DNA of 64,000 nt, taken from Bradyrhizobium sp. CB1015 (lineage in GTDB: Bacteria > Pseudomonadota > Alphaproteobacteria > Rhizobiales > Xanthobacteraceae). Shown here piece after piece: positions 1 through 7,585 of the stretch; within the stretch, counting starts at the first letter, position 1, and every line of letters starts with the position of its first letter. Both the position numbers and the translations under genes were made by a program. The DNA is taken from NCBI RefSeq assembly GCF_025200925.1, contig NZ_CP104174.1, positions 2,604,001-2,668,000 on the forward strand, read 5' to 3'. A model generated the notes under the pieces. That model ran no database searches. It saw only the letters and a list, made by a program, of their open reading frames with translations, and was not told where the DNA came from.

Positions 1-129
1 CTGACCATGTCCATGGGCATGATGATGATGCCGCCGACGATCCTCGCACTGCCGTTCAAGATGCTGTTCTTCGTGCTGATCGACGGCTGGAATCTGCTGG
101 CCTCCGGACTGGTGCGGTCGTTCTCGTAA
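1..129 (+). CDS. fliP: Flagellar export gate protein FliP, C-terminal end
   Basis: Only the last 42 codons are inside the window; the start lies upstream. The translated tail has a methionine-rich stretch, the motif [10 protein letters not shown], then a hydrophobic segment ending VDGW-like (here LIDGW) and LVRSFS. This matches the C-terminus of FliP, an integral membrane subunit of the flagellar type III export gate that works with FliQ, FliR and FlhA, all three of which lie downstream. A GC-rich hairpin directly after the stop suggests that this gene ends the preceding operon. Confidence 0.85.
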   Translation: MTMSMGMMMMPPTILALPFKMLFFVLIDGWNLLASGLVRSFS

Positions 130-153
130 GGGGCGGCGATCGCCTGCCGCCCC
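130..153 (+). terminator. GC-rich hairpin just after fliP
   Basis: GGGGCGGC (130-137) and GCCGCCCC (146-153) form a perfect 8-bp stem with an 8-nt loop, starting at the base after the fliP stop codon. No T-run follows, so this could be a terminator of relaxed type or an mRNA 3'-end protector. Confidence 0.5.
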
Positions 154-305
154 GTCATGGTTAGCGAGAAGTACCGCGTTATGGTTAGCGGTAGGTAATA
201 TTAACCATCTGATATTGCTGAGGAATTCAAGCCGACCTTAATCTGCGGGCAAGATTCGGCATGCTAGCAATGCATCACGGCGGGTTGGACCCCACCACAT
301 CAGTC
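154..305 (+). promoter_or_regulatory. Promoter/operator region of the first flagellin gene
   Basis: ATGGTTAGCG occurs twice in direct orientation (157-166 and 181-190, 24 bp apart). The second copy also forms an inverted repeat, ATGGTTA (181-187) with TAACCAT (202-208). An 8-bp palindrome TGCTAGCA lies at 262-269. Direct repeats of this kind suit an OmpR-type activator such as the LafR/FtcR protein encoded at the far end of the cluster, but no binding is proven. I see no clear sigma-54 or sigma-28 promoter by eye. Confidence 0.35.
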
Positions 306-388
306 CAAAGGCATGATGCCGCCCCTCCGTACCGGTGCAAGCCCGGTATGTCCCCTGATGAAAATGTAACGCGTACATAAAGGGACAT
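306..388 (+). promoter_or_regulatory. Flagellin 5' leader, copy 1, with hairpin and SD-complementary segment
   Basis: Bases 306-355 match 1495-1544 upstream of the second flagellin at 46 of 50 positions. Each copy holds a perfect 6-bp hairpin (TACCGG 330-335 with CCGGTA 343-348, 7-nt loop). It is followed by ATGTCCC (348-354), the exact complement of GGGACAT (382-388), which contains the Shine-Dalgarno of the gene. Pairing of the two would hide the ribosome site. In Caulobacter, FlbT acts on the fljK flagellin 5' UTR, and flbT is encoded in this cluster, so FlbT is the natural candidate partner here. That link is inference. Confidence 0.6.
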
Positions 389-393
389 TCGCA

Positions 394-1299
394 ATGTCAA
401 GCCTGCTTACGAACTCGACCGCCATGACCGCGCTGCAGACCCTGCGGTCTGTCGGTTCGCAACTCTCCACCACGCAGACCCGGATCTCCACCGGTCAGCG
501 CGTGGCCACCGCCTCGGACAACGCCGCCTATTGGTCGATCGCGACATCGATGCGCGCCGACAACGCCGCTCTCTCGGCAGTCTCCGACTCGCTCGGTCTG
601 TCGGCCGCGACCGTCGACACGCAATACACCGCTCTGACCACGGTCATCGGTGACAAGGACTCCGGCCTGACCAAGCTCCAGTCCCTGCTGGTCCAGGCCA
701 AGACCGCCGGTATCGACCGCACCAAGATCCAGGCCGATATCACCCAGATCCAGCAGCAGATGAAGAGCACCGCCAACGCGGCGACCTTCAACGGCATCAA
801 CTGGCTGAGCACGACCGCCACCACGCCGGCGACCTTCAGCCTGGTGTCGTCGTACTCGCGCGTCGCCGGCACGCCGACCATCGGCTCCATCACGGTGACG
901 ACCGCCAACTACTCGCTCTACACCGCGACCACGAGCGGCGTCCTGGACACGGTGAGCGGCGGCGCGTCGGTTGACAACATGACCATCGGCGCGCTGACCG
1001 ACTCGGCGGCCGACCAGACCACGCTCGACGGCTACATCGCGCAGGTCACCACCGCGATCAACACGGTGGCTTCGGCCGCCGCCAACCTCGGCGCGGTCAA
1101 GAACCGCATCGCGACCAACACGGAATTCGTGAAGTCGCTGATGGACTCGGTTGACCGCGGTGTCGGCCAGCTCGTCGATGCCGACATGAACCAGGAGTCC
1201 ACGCGCCTTGCGGCCCTCCAGGTCCAGCAGCAGCTCGGCGTTCAGGCGCTCTCGATCGCCAACAACAGCAGCCAGAGCATCCTGTCGCTGTTCCGCTAA
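394..1299 (+). CDS. lafA1: Flagellin (lateral type), copy 1
   Basis: A 301-residue flagellin, the filament subunit secreted through the flagellar export apparatus. The N-terminal D0/D1 helix region has the usual pattern (SLLTNSTAMTALQTL, then ISTGQRV and SDNAAYWSIA), and the C-terminal helix ends QALSIANNSSQSILSLFR. The protein is short, with a small central domain, as in rhizobial flagellins. The ATG at 394 follows the purine-rich site AAAGGGACAT. The second flagellin, just downstream, is closely similar. A leader shared by both genes precedes it and a strong hairpin terminator follows it, so each flagellin is probably its own transcription unit. The name lafA is used because the surrounding gene set resembles the lateral flagellar cluster of Bradyrhizobium. 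Confidence 0.93.
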   Translation: MSSLLTNSTAMTALQTLRSVGSQLSTTQTRISTGQRVATASDNAAYWSIATSMRADNAALSAVSDSLGLSAATVDTQYTALTTVIGDKDSGLTKLQSLLVQAKTAGIDRTKIQADITQIQQQMKSTANAATFNGINWLSTTATTPATFSLVSSYSRVAGTPTIGSITVTTANYSLYTATTSGVLDTVSGGASVDNMTIGALTDSAADQTTLDGYIAQVTTAINTVASAAANLGAVKNRIATNTEFVKSLMDSVDRGVGQLVDADMNQESTRLAALQVQQQLGVQALSIANNSSQSILSLFR

Positions 1300-1318
1300 G
1301 CTTCGAACCGTCCTTGCA

Positions 1319-1353
1319 GAGGGCCGCGCTTCTCGCGAAGCGCGGCTCTTTCG
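1319..1353 (+). terminator. Intrinsic terminator after flagellin 1
   Basis: GCCGCGCTTC (1323-1332) and GAAGCGCGGC (1337-1346) form a perfect 10-bp stem with a TCGC tetraloop, extended by weaker pairs. It is followed by CTCTTTCGTTT, a T-rich tail. Confidence 0.8.
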
Positions 1354-1494
1354 TTTCGGCGGACGCCCGTGCACGCCGATCATTTCGTCGCCCTGTTGCA
1401 GTAGGAGCACAGGGCCACAAGCCTCGCACAAGCTTCGCTCGCTAACCTCGCCGCTACGACAGGTTGGGCCTTAACCCCGCATTTTCCGGGCGCC

Positions 1495-1570
1495 CAAAGG
1501 CATGACGCCGCCCTGTCGTACCGGTGCAAGCCCGGTATGTCCCCAGCTCATCCAATCTTCAAAGGGACAT
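1495..1570 (+). promoter_or_regulatory. Flagellin 5' leader, copy 2, with hairpin and SD-complementary segment
   Basis: This is the second copy of the 50-bp leader block (1495-1544). The TACCGG/CCGGTA hairpin is at 1519-1524 and 1532-1537. ATGTCCC at 1537-1543 is complementary to GGGACAT at 1564-1570, just before the ATG at 1575. The spacer between the two complementary pieces is 20 nt here and 27 nt in copy 1, and the sequence between them differs, while both pairing segments are unchanged. This argues for selection on the pairing. The promoter of lafA2 must lie between the terminator at 1353 and this block, but none is clear by eye. Confidence 0.6.
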
Positions 1571-1574
1571 CAAA

Positions 1575-2486
1575 ATGGGTTCAAGTCTCCTCACCAACTC
1601 CTCCGCCATGACCGCGCTCCAGACCCTTCGGTCTGTCAGCTCGCAACTCGCCACCACGCAGAACCGGATCTCGACCGGCCAGCGCGTCTCGACCGCGTCG
1701 GACAACGCCGCCTACTGGTCGATCGCGACCTCGATGCGCTCGGACAACGCTGCGCTCTCGGCGGTCTCCGACTCGCTCGGTCTGTCGGCCGCGACCGTTG
1801 ACACCGAATACACCGCCCTGACCTCGGTCATCGGCGACAAGGAATCCGGCCTGACCAAGCTGCAGGCGCTGCTGGTCGAAGCCAAGACCGCCGGTATCGA
1901 CCGCACCAAGATCCAGGCCGACATCACCCAGATCCAGCAGGACATGAAACTGAAGGCCAATTCGGCGACCTTCAACGGCATCAACTGGCTGAGCACGACC
2001 GCCACCACGCCGGCGACCTTCAACCTGGTGTCGTCGTACTCGCGCGTCGGCGGCACGCCGACCATCGGCTCCATCACGGTGACGACCGCCAACTACTCGC
2101 TCTACACCGCGACCGCGAGCGGCATCCTGGACACGGTGAGCGGCGGCGCGTCGGTTGACAACATGAACATCAGCGCGCTGACCGACTCGGCCGCTGACCA
2201 GACCACGCTCGATGGCTACATCGCTCAGGTCACCGCTGCGATCAACTCGGTGGCCTCGGCCGCTGCCGATCTCGGTGCGGTCAAGAACCGCATCTCGACC
2301 AACACGGAATTCGTCAAGACCCTGATGGACTCCGTGGATCGCGGTGTCGGCCAGCTCGTCGACGCCGACATGAACGCGGAATCGACCCGCCTCCAGGCGC
2401 TGCAGACCCAGCAGCAGCTCGGCGTTCAGGCGCTCTCGATCGCCAACCAGAACAGCCAGAGCATCCTGTCGCTGTTCCGCGGCTAA
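1575..2486 (+). CDS. lafA2: Flagellin (lateral type), copy 2
   Basis: A 303-residue flagellin with the same domain plan as copy 1: N-terminal D0/D1 helices, a small central region, and a C-terminal helix ending QSILSLFRG. An in-frame start exists at 1524, inside the shared leader. The ATG at 1575 is chosen because it sits 4 nt after GGGACAT and aligns with the start of copy 1 (MGSSLLTNS against MSSLLTNS). The central part of the gene (about 1965-2191) is nearly identical at DNA level to copy 1, while the ends are more diverged, which suggests gene conversion. Confidence 0.93.
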   Translation: MGSSLLTNSSAMTALQTLRSVSSQLATTQNRISTGQRVSTASDNAAYWSIATSMRSDNAALSAVSDSLGLSAATVDTEYTALTSVIGDKESGLTKLQALLVEAKTAGIDRTKIQADITQIQQDMKLKANSATFNGINWLSTTATTPATFNLVSSYSRVGGTPTIGSITVTTANYSLYTATASGILDTVSGGASVDNMNISALTDSAADQTTLDGYIAQVTAAINSVASAAADLGAVKNRISTNTEFVKTLMDSVDRGVGQLVDADMNAESTRLQALQTQQQLGVQALSIANQNSQSILSLFRG

Positions 2487-2503
2487 GCGGCGCTCTCGAA
2501 AAC

Positions 2504-2530
2504 GACCGTGCTCCCTCAGGGAGCACGGTC
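2504..2530 (+). terminator. Strong hairpin terminator after flagellin 2
   Basis: GACCGTGCTCCC (2504-2515) and GGGAGCACGGTC (2519-2530) form a perfect 12-bp stem with a 3-nt loop, 17 nt after the stop codon. There is no T-tract. Confidence 0.7.
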
Positions 2531-2787
2531 CCCGCCGTCATGGTGGGCGCGCCGACACGCGATGTGGCGGCAATCGACCTCCCGACGTCAGACTTCTTGC
2601 GACACGCCGCAGCCGGTCGGGCTGCCGTGCGCCCGAGCGCTCGCTCGCGGCTGCCAAACCGATTGCGTCGCCCAGCCTTGTAAAATTGCAACGCCTCGCC
2701 AGCGCACCCGCACATTCGCGCTTCGCGCAACCTTCAGACAAGGTTGGCAGCTGAGTGTCCTCACCATTCGCATTGGTACGAGGTCAT
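2531..2787 (+). promoter_or_regulatory. Intergenic region upstream of the fliF operon
   Basis: About 257 bp between the flagellin terminator and fliF. It contains a perfect 7-bp inverted repeat CAACCTT (2728-2734) / AAGGTTG (2740-2746) with a 5-nt loop, close to the fliF start. It is likely to carry the promoter of the long downstream operon, but no confident -35/-10 or sigma-54 match is visible. Confidence 0.3.
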
Positions 2788-4413
2788 ATGCTCAGTCGTG
2801 CGCAGGTACAGCAACTGCTCAACAATCTGCTGGAGCTTGGGCCGCGACGCCTGATGGCCTTGGGACTGATCGGCTTTGCGGTTCTCGTCACCGTCGTCGG
2901 CGGCGCCTATTATCTCAGCCGCCCCGAGTTCGAAACGCTCTACACCGGCCTCACCCGCGAAGACGTGACGCGCATCGGCGCGGCGCTGCGCGAGCAGAAC
3001 ATCACCTTCGACGTCAATTCCGCCGGCGATGCGGTCTCGGTGCGTCCGAGCCAGACCATGCAGGCGCGGATGCTGCTCGCCGAGAAGGGGCTGCCGACCA
3101 GCGCCAATTCCGGTTACGAGCTGTTCGACAAGATCGGCTCGCTCGGGCTGACCTCGTTCATGCAGGAGGTCACCAAGCTGCGCGCGCTCGAGGGCGAGAT
3201 CGCCCGCACCGTCCAGCTGATGAAGGGCGTGAAGGCGGCACGCGTGCATATCGTGCTGCCGGTGCGCGGATCGTTCCGCGCGACGCAGCAGCCGCCTTCG
3301 GCGTCGGTGGTGCTGCGCACCGACGGCGCGATCGAGGCGCGCACGGCGCAGTCGATCCGGCATCTCGTCGCCGCCGCCATTCCCGGCATGAGCCGCGACA
3401 AGGTGACGGTGCTCGATGCCGACGGCTCGATGCTGCTCGCCGAAGAGGACGAGGCCAGCGCCGCGCCGACTAAGATGGCGAGCCTGCAGAAGACGGTCAG
3501 CGGCATGGTGCAGGAGAACATCCGCAAGGCGCTGACGCCGTATCTAGGCCTCGACAATTTCGAGGTGAGCGTCGCTCCGCAGCTGTCCACCGACAAGCGG
3601 CAGATCAACGAGACGGTCTACGATCCCGAGAGTCGCGCCGAGCGCTCGGTGCGGGCCGTGCGCGAGAAGGAATCTTCGCAGAACGCCGACCGCTCGTCGC
3701 CGACCACGGTGCAGCAGAATCTCCCCGACCAGCAGGTGAATGCGGGCGGCGGCAAGAACTCCAGCGAGGACAAGACCCGCCGCGAGGACGTCACCAATTT
3801 CGAGGTCTCGTCCAAGACCACGACGACGGTGAGCGACGGCTATTCGGTCAAGAAGCTGTTCATCGCCGTCCTGGTGAACCGCGCGCGGCTGGTCGCCGAT
3901 CTCGGCGACAAGAGCAACCAGGCCATCATCGACAGCAAGCTCGCCGAGATCAGCCAGCTCGCGGCGACGGCGGGCGGACTGGACAAGGCGCGCGGCGATC
4001 AGATCCAGGTGACGGCCGTCGACTTCATCGAAGGTTCGCGTGAGCTGGCGCCGGTGCCGCCGATCAGCTTCGTCGAGATGATCAACAAGCAGCTCGGCAG
4101 CGTCATCAACGCGATCACGATCCTGGCCGTGGCTTCGATGCTGGTCTGGTTCGGGCTGCGGCCCGCGGTCAACGGCATTCTGACCCATCGCGCGCAGCAA
4201 GAGCAGGCGGAGGCGGCCGAGGCCGCGCAGCTCGAGGCCTCGGCAGCCCTTGCTCTGCCCGACGGCGAGGAGGCCGAGCTCAACCTCGTCGAAGACCTCG
4301 AAGGCAAAATGCAGCGAACGCCGCAGAAGCGGCTGGAGCAGATCGTCCGGCTCGATCAGATGCAGGCGGCGGCGATCCTTAAAGACTGGATGCGACGCGA
4401 GGAGGCGGCATGA
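2788..4413 (+). CDS. fliF: Flagellar MS-ring protein FliF
   Basis: A 541-residue protein that forms the MS ring in the inner membrane, the base on which the rotor and export gate assemble. It has an N-terminal membrane helix (about residues 22-43), a periplasmic ring-building region with the YscJ/FliF pattern (LYTGLTREDV, EKGLPTSANSGYELFD) and a second membrane helix near residue 440. The short cytoplasmic tail (EDLEGKMQRTPQKRLEQIV) is of the kind that binds FliG. I chose ATG 2788, preceded by GAGG. An in-frame GTG at 2755 would add 11 residues. It overlaps the next gene by 4 nt and heads the long operon. Confidence 0.93.
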   Translation: MLSRAQVQQLLNNLLELGPRRLMALGLIGFAVLVTVVGGAYYLSRPEFETLYTGLTREDVTRIGAALREQNITFDVNSAGDAVSVRPSQTMQARMLLAEKGLPTSANSGYELFDKIGSLGLTSFMQEVTKLRALEGEIARTVQLMKGVKAARVHIVLPVRGSFRATQQPPSASVVLRTDGAIEARTAQSIRHLVAAAIPGMSRDKVTVLDADGSMLLAEEDEASAAPTKMASLQKTVSGMVQENIRKALTPYLGLDNFEVSVAPQLSTDKRQINETVYDPESRAERSVRAVREKESSQNADRSSPTTVQQNLPDQQVNAGGGKNSSEDKTRREDVTNFEVSSKTTTTVSDGYSVKKLFIAVLVNRARLVADLGDKSNQAIIDSKLAEISQLAATAGGLDKARGDQIQVTAVDFIEGSRELAPVPPISFVEMINKQLGSVINAITILAVASMLVWFGLRPAVNGILTHRAQQEQAEAAEAAQLEASAALALPDGEEAELNLVEDLEGKMQRTPQKRLEQIVRLDQMQAAAILKDWMRREEAA

Positions 4414-5090
4414 ACGCGGCAATCGGAAAACTCCTGACGCAGTTCGATGCGAATGGCCGGATCAAGTCGCCGCCGCCTCCGCCTCCGAAAATCCAGGACG
4501 TGCCGACCAGGCCGAAGGAGGCGAGGCGCGATCCGCAGCCTCAAGCGCAGCCGCAGGCCCAGACGCAGCATCCGGCGCCGCCGACGGAAGCCCCGCCGGT
4601 CAATCTCCTGGACGATGCCTATCGTCGCGGCCATGCGGCGGGCGTCGCGGAAGGCGACGCCAAGCTGGCCGAGGAGCGCGTTCGCAGTGCGATCCGGCTT
4701 GGCGAGGAGCGGGCCAAATGGTCCGACCAGCAGGCGGTCGCGATCGTCAGCGGCTTCGAGGCGGCGTGCCGCGAGATCGAAAGCAACATCGCAAGCTCCG
4801 TCGCGCGGATCTTGCTGCCGTTCCTCACCGATGCGGTGCGCGACAAGGCGATCGGATCGCTGGTCGAGCAGATCGCGGCGCTGACCGGCAGCTCGTCGGT
4901 GCCGGCCTTCAAGGTCACCGGCCCGAGCGAGCTGCTCGACCTCGTGAAGACGCAGCTCGAGGCATCCAGGCGAACGGGCATCGCATACGAGGCCGCCGAG
5001 ACGCTCGAGGTCCGCGTCATGGCCGACCAGACCGTGATCGAGACGCAGATCACGGCCTGGAGCGAGCGCCTCAAGGAAGCGCGCCGGTAG
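4410..5090 (+). CDS. fliH: FliH-like flagellar assembly protein
   Basis: A 226-residue soluble protein. A proline- and glutamine-rich N-terminal stretch (about residues 20-60) is followed by a charged helical region (AKLAEERVRSAIRLGEERAKW). The C-terminal domain (LLPFLTDAVRDKAIGSLVEQI, then FKVTGPSELLDLVKTQL and a final ETQITAW) has the layout of the FliH/YscL family, which bind and regulate the export ATPase FliI. Sequence similarity is weak, as usual for this family, so the call rests on layout and position directly after fliF. Start ATG overlaps the fliF stop (ATGA), which suggests coupled translation. Confidence 0.65.
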   Translation: MNAAIGKLLTQFDANGRIKSPPPPPPKIQDVPTRPKEARRDPQPQAQPQAQTQHPAPPTEAPPVNLLDDAYRRGHAAGVAEGDAKLAEERVRSAIRLGEERAKWSDQQAVAIVSGFEAACREIESNIASSVARILLPFLTDAVRDKAIGSLVEQIAALTGSSSVPAFKVTGPSELLDLVKTQLEASRRTGIAYEAAETLEVRVMADQTVIETQITAWSERLKEARR

Positions 5091-5096
5091 TCCGCC

Positions 5097-6410
5097 ATGG
5101 AGGAGGTCAAGCATGAGCTCGTGATCGTCCGCCGGCGCAGCGCCTTCGCCGAGGAAGCGCATCACGGCGGCGTCTGGAAGATCGCCTATGCGGACTTCAT
5201 GACCGCGATGATGGCGTTCTTCCTGGTGATGTGGCTGCTCAACGCGCTCAACCAGGATCAGAAGCAGGTTGTCGCGAGTTATTTCAACCCGATCCAGCTC
5301 GCGGAAAATGCCCCCGCGCCGAAGGGGCTGAAGAATCTCTCCAAGAAGGAGCCGACGTCGTTCGAAGGTCAGGACGGCAAGCGCCAGCCGGCTGGCTCGA
5401 ACGAAGAACGTCGTGGCGACTCTCCGACGGCCGAGAAGCCGGCCTCTTTCGAGGAGAAGGTCCTGTTCCGCGATCCCTATGCGACGCTCGCCGAGATCGC
5501 CAATAGCGCGAACCAATCCACGGGCCAGCGTCGCGCCGGCGCTCTGACCTCCGCCGAAGAGGATGGCCTCAAGGGGGGCGACGCCTATCGCGATCCCTTC
5601 GATCCCGGCTATTGGAAGCTGGCGCCGCAGGCGTCCAAGGATGCCGATCGCTTCATCGAGAGCGAGCCGAAGCCGAACGCCTCCGCGCGAGACGGCGCAG
5701 CCGGAGCGAATCCGGGCGAGCCGCAGGCGCGCCGGAGCAGGACGGATGATGCTGGCGGCAGCGTGGCTCCGAACCCGGAGAGCTCGTCCGCAAGCCTGTC
5801 GCCCCTGCTGCCGCCGGGCTCCGCACCGACGCAGTCGGCACGCGAGGGCAGCGCCCAGGCCGGCGTTCAGGCCAATGCCGCCCCGCAGGCGCGTCTCAAC
5901 GATACGGCGAAGGAGCCGGAAGCGCGCGAGGTGGCGCAAGCGCAGCAGCCGACCCTCAAGCAGCTTCAGTCCGCGATCGCAGACGCCCTGTCGGACATCA
6001 AGGCAGGAGCGGGGCCGGCCGCCGAGGTGCGCCAGGTCGAGGAAGGGCTCCTGATCAGCCTGACCGACGATGCGAGCTTCGGCATGTTCGCTGTCGGCTC
6101 GGCGGAGCCGCGTCCCGAGCTGATCCGCGTGATCGACAAGATCGGGCCGCTGCTGATGAAGCGCCAGGGCATGATCATCGTCCGCGGCCATACCGACAAT
6201 CGGCCGTATCGGTCGGAGACTTACGACAATTGGCGGCTGTCGACCGCTCGTGCACAGATGGCTTATTACATGCTGGTTCGCTCCGGCGTCGACGCGCGGC
6301 GGATCGAGCATGTCGAAGGTTACGCCGATCGGCGGCCGAAGCTTCCGAACGACCCGGCGGCCGCCCAGAACCGCCGGATCGAGATCCTGATCCGGGAGAA
6401 GCGCCCGTGA
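5097..6410 (+). CDS. motB: Flagellar motor stator protein MotB
   Basis: A 437-residue stator subunit that anchors the proton-conducting MotA/MotB complex to peptidoglycan. A single membrane helix (about residues 29-51, IAYADFMTAMMAFFLVMWLL) carries the essential proton-binding Asp (D33). The C-terminal OmpA-like domain (about 315-432) has the GHTDN motif and NRRIEILIRE. The linker between them is long, low-complexity and rich in Pro, Ala, Glu and Ser, making the protein longer than enteric MotB (about 310 residues), as in other rhizobia. motA is not in the window. The gene ends in a GTGA overlap with motC. Confidence 0.93.
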   Translation: MEEVKHELVIVRRRSAFAEEAHHGGVWKIAYADFMTAMMAFFLVMWLLNALNQDQKQVVASYFNPIQLAENAPAPKGLKNLSKKEPTSFEGQDGKRQPAGSNEERRGDSPTAEKPASFEEKVLFRDPYATLAEIANSANQSTGQRRAGALTSAEEDGLKGGDAYRDPFDPGYWKLAPQASKDADRFIESEPKPNASARDGAAGANPGEPQARRSRTDDAGGSVAPNPESSSASLSPLLPPGSAPTQSAREGSAQAGVQANAAPQARLNDTAKEPEAREVAQAQQPTLKQLQSAIADALSDIKAGAGPAAEVRQVEEGLLISLTDDASFGMFAVGSAEPRPELIRVIDKIGPLLMKRQGMIIVRGHTDNRPYRSETYDNWRLSTARAQMAYYMLVRSGVDARRIEHVEGYADRRPKLPNDPAAAQNRRIEILIREKRP

Positions 6411-7585
6411 TCAGGCTGCTGAGCCGCGCCGCATTGCTGCTGCTGCCGTTCATGGCGGCAAATGCGCTTGCCCAGCCTGCGCCCTTGGGGGGCGAACCCT
6501 ATGAGCTCGTCCGCGCGCTGCAAGCAGTGCAGGACGGCATCGCCAACGGCGACACCGCCGCACATGGCAGTCATATCGCTCTGATCCGGCAGATCGGCGA
6601 GAAGTTCCTCGCGGCCGATCCCGCCGTGTGGAGCAATCCGCAGAACAGCCAAGCGGTCGTCATCTACCTGCTCAGCGGCGGTGCGCCGCAAATCGTCCGC
6701 AAGCTGCCGCGCGACAAGATGAACGTCGACGAGCGGCTGTTCGACGGTGCGCTCGCCTATGTCGAGGGTCGTCAGGAGGAAGCGCGGGAGCTGCTCAAGG
6801 AGATCAAGCCGCGGACGATTGCCTCAGGATTGGGCGGACAGGTCGCGCTGGTTCAGGGCGCGCTGTTCGCGCGCGCCGAAGCGTCGCTCGCGATCGAGCG
6901 TCTGGACGATGCGCGCCTGCTGCTGCCCGGCACGCTGGTCGAGGAGGCGGCGCTGCGGCGCGAGATCCTGTTGGTGGGGCAGGCGGAGGATTTCGAGAAG
7001 TTCGAGTTCCTGACGCTGGCCTATATCCGCCATTACCGCAACTCGATCTATGCCGGCGATTTCTGGCAGCGTTTCTCCGCGGGACTGACACAATCGAGCC
7101 TGGCGCTCGACGAGCGCCGCTTTGCGCGGATCTCAGCCTTGCTGGAGCAGATCGATCGCGCCAGCCGCCTCAAGCTGTATCTCGTGATCGCCCGCGCCGC
7201 GATGGTGCGCGGACGGCTGGCCGTGACCCGGCTTGCGGGCGAGCGGGCGTTGACGCTCAGCGTGGACGCATCAGCGGAACGCGAGCGCGCCCATTTCTTC
7301 CGCGGCGCCTCGCGGGTGCTCACCGACGAATATGACGGCGGTCTCGCCGAACTGAAGGCGCTCGACCGGTCGAAGCTGCCTGAGCGCGACGTGCCCCTTC
7401 TCAATGCGGCGGTGCAGCTCGCGCTCGACATCCGCAAGTCCTTCGCGGGCGGATCCCCCGCAGCAGCGGACAAGCCTCCGGCAACGCCGGCGCGGCTCGA
7501 TCTGGCGTCATCGATCGCGACGCTCGCACGCGCGCAGAAGCAGCTCGGGGAACTCGAACTCCTGACCAAGGACCGCCGTCCATGA
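6407..7585 (+). CDS. motC: Periplasmic motility protein MotC
   Basis: A 392-residue protein with a signal peptide (about residues 1-23, ending NALAQP), so periplasmic. MotC is a rhizobial-type protein needed for motor function, reported to associate with MotB in Sinorhizobium. The mature part is helical with repeated short helices. I chose the GTG at 6407 because it gives a clean signal peptide and overlaps the motB stop (GTGA). The longer open frame upstream is a shadow of motB. The position between motB and fliK/motD is the conserved rhizobial order. Confidence 0.85.
   Translation: MIRLLSRAALLLLPFMAANALAQPAPLGGEPYELVRALQAVQDGIANGDTAAHGSHIALIRQIGEKFLAADPAVWSNPQNSQAVVIYLLSGGAPQIVRKLPRDKMNVDERLFDGALAYVEGRQEEARELLKEIKPRTIASGLGGQVALVQGALFARAEASLAIERLDDARLLLPGTLVEEAALRREILLVGQAEDFEKFEFLTLAYIRHYRNSIYAGDFWQRFSAGLTQSSLALDERRFARISALLEQIDRASRLKLYLVIARAAMVRGRLAVTRLAGERALTLSVDASAERERAHFFRGASRVLTDEYDGGLAELKALDRSKLPERDVPLLNAAVQLALDIRKSFAGGSPAAADKPPATPARLDLASSIATLARAQKQLGELELLTKDRRP

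Noticed and set aside
154..305. Sigma-54 promoter upstream of the first flagellin
   Set aside because: No TGGCAC-N5-TTGC-type match could be found by eye.
397..1431. Long minus-strand open frames opposite the first flagellin (344 and 126 codons)
   Set aside because: Arg/Gly/His-rich translation typical of the antisense of a GC-rich gene; the plus strand is a clear flagellin. The same holds for most long opposite-strand frames in the window, for example 4356-6311 and 32460-34943.
1524..1574. Upstream ATG of the second flagellin inside the shared leader
   Set aside because: The alignment with the first flagellin and the ribosome site place the start at 1575; the extra 17 residues encode the structured leader.
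2504..2530. Hairpin after flagellin 2 considered as a small RNA or attachment site
   Set aside because: A perfect 12-bp stem right after a stop codon is most simply a terminator; no second copy or integrase is present.
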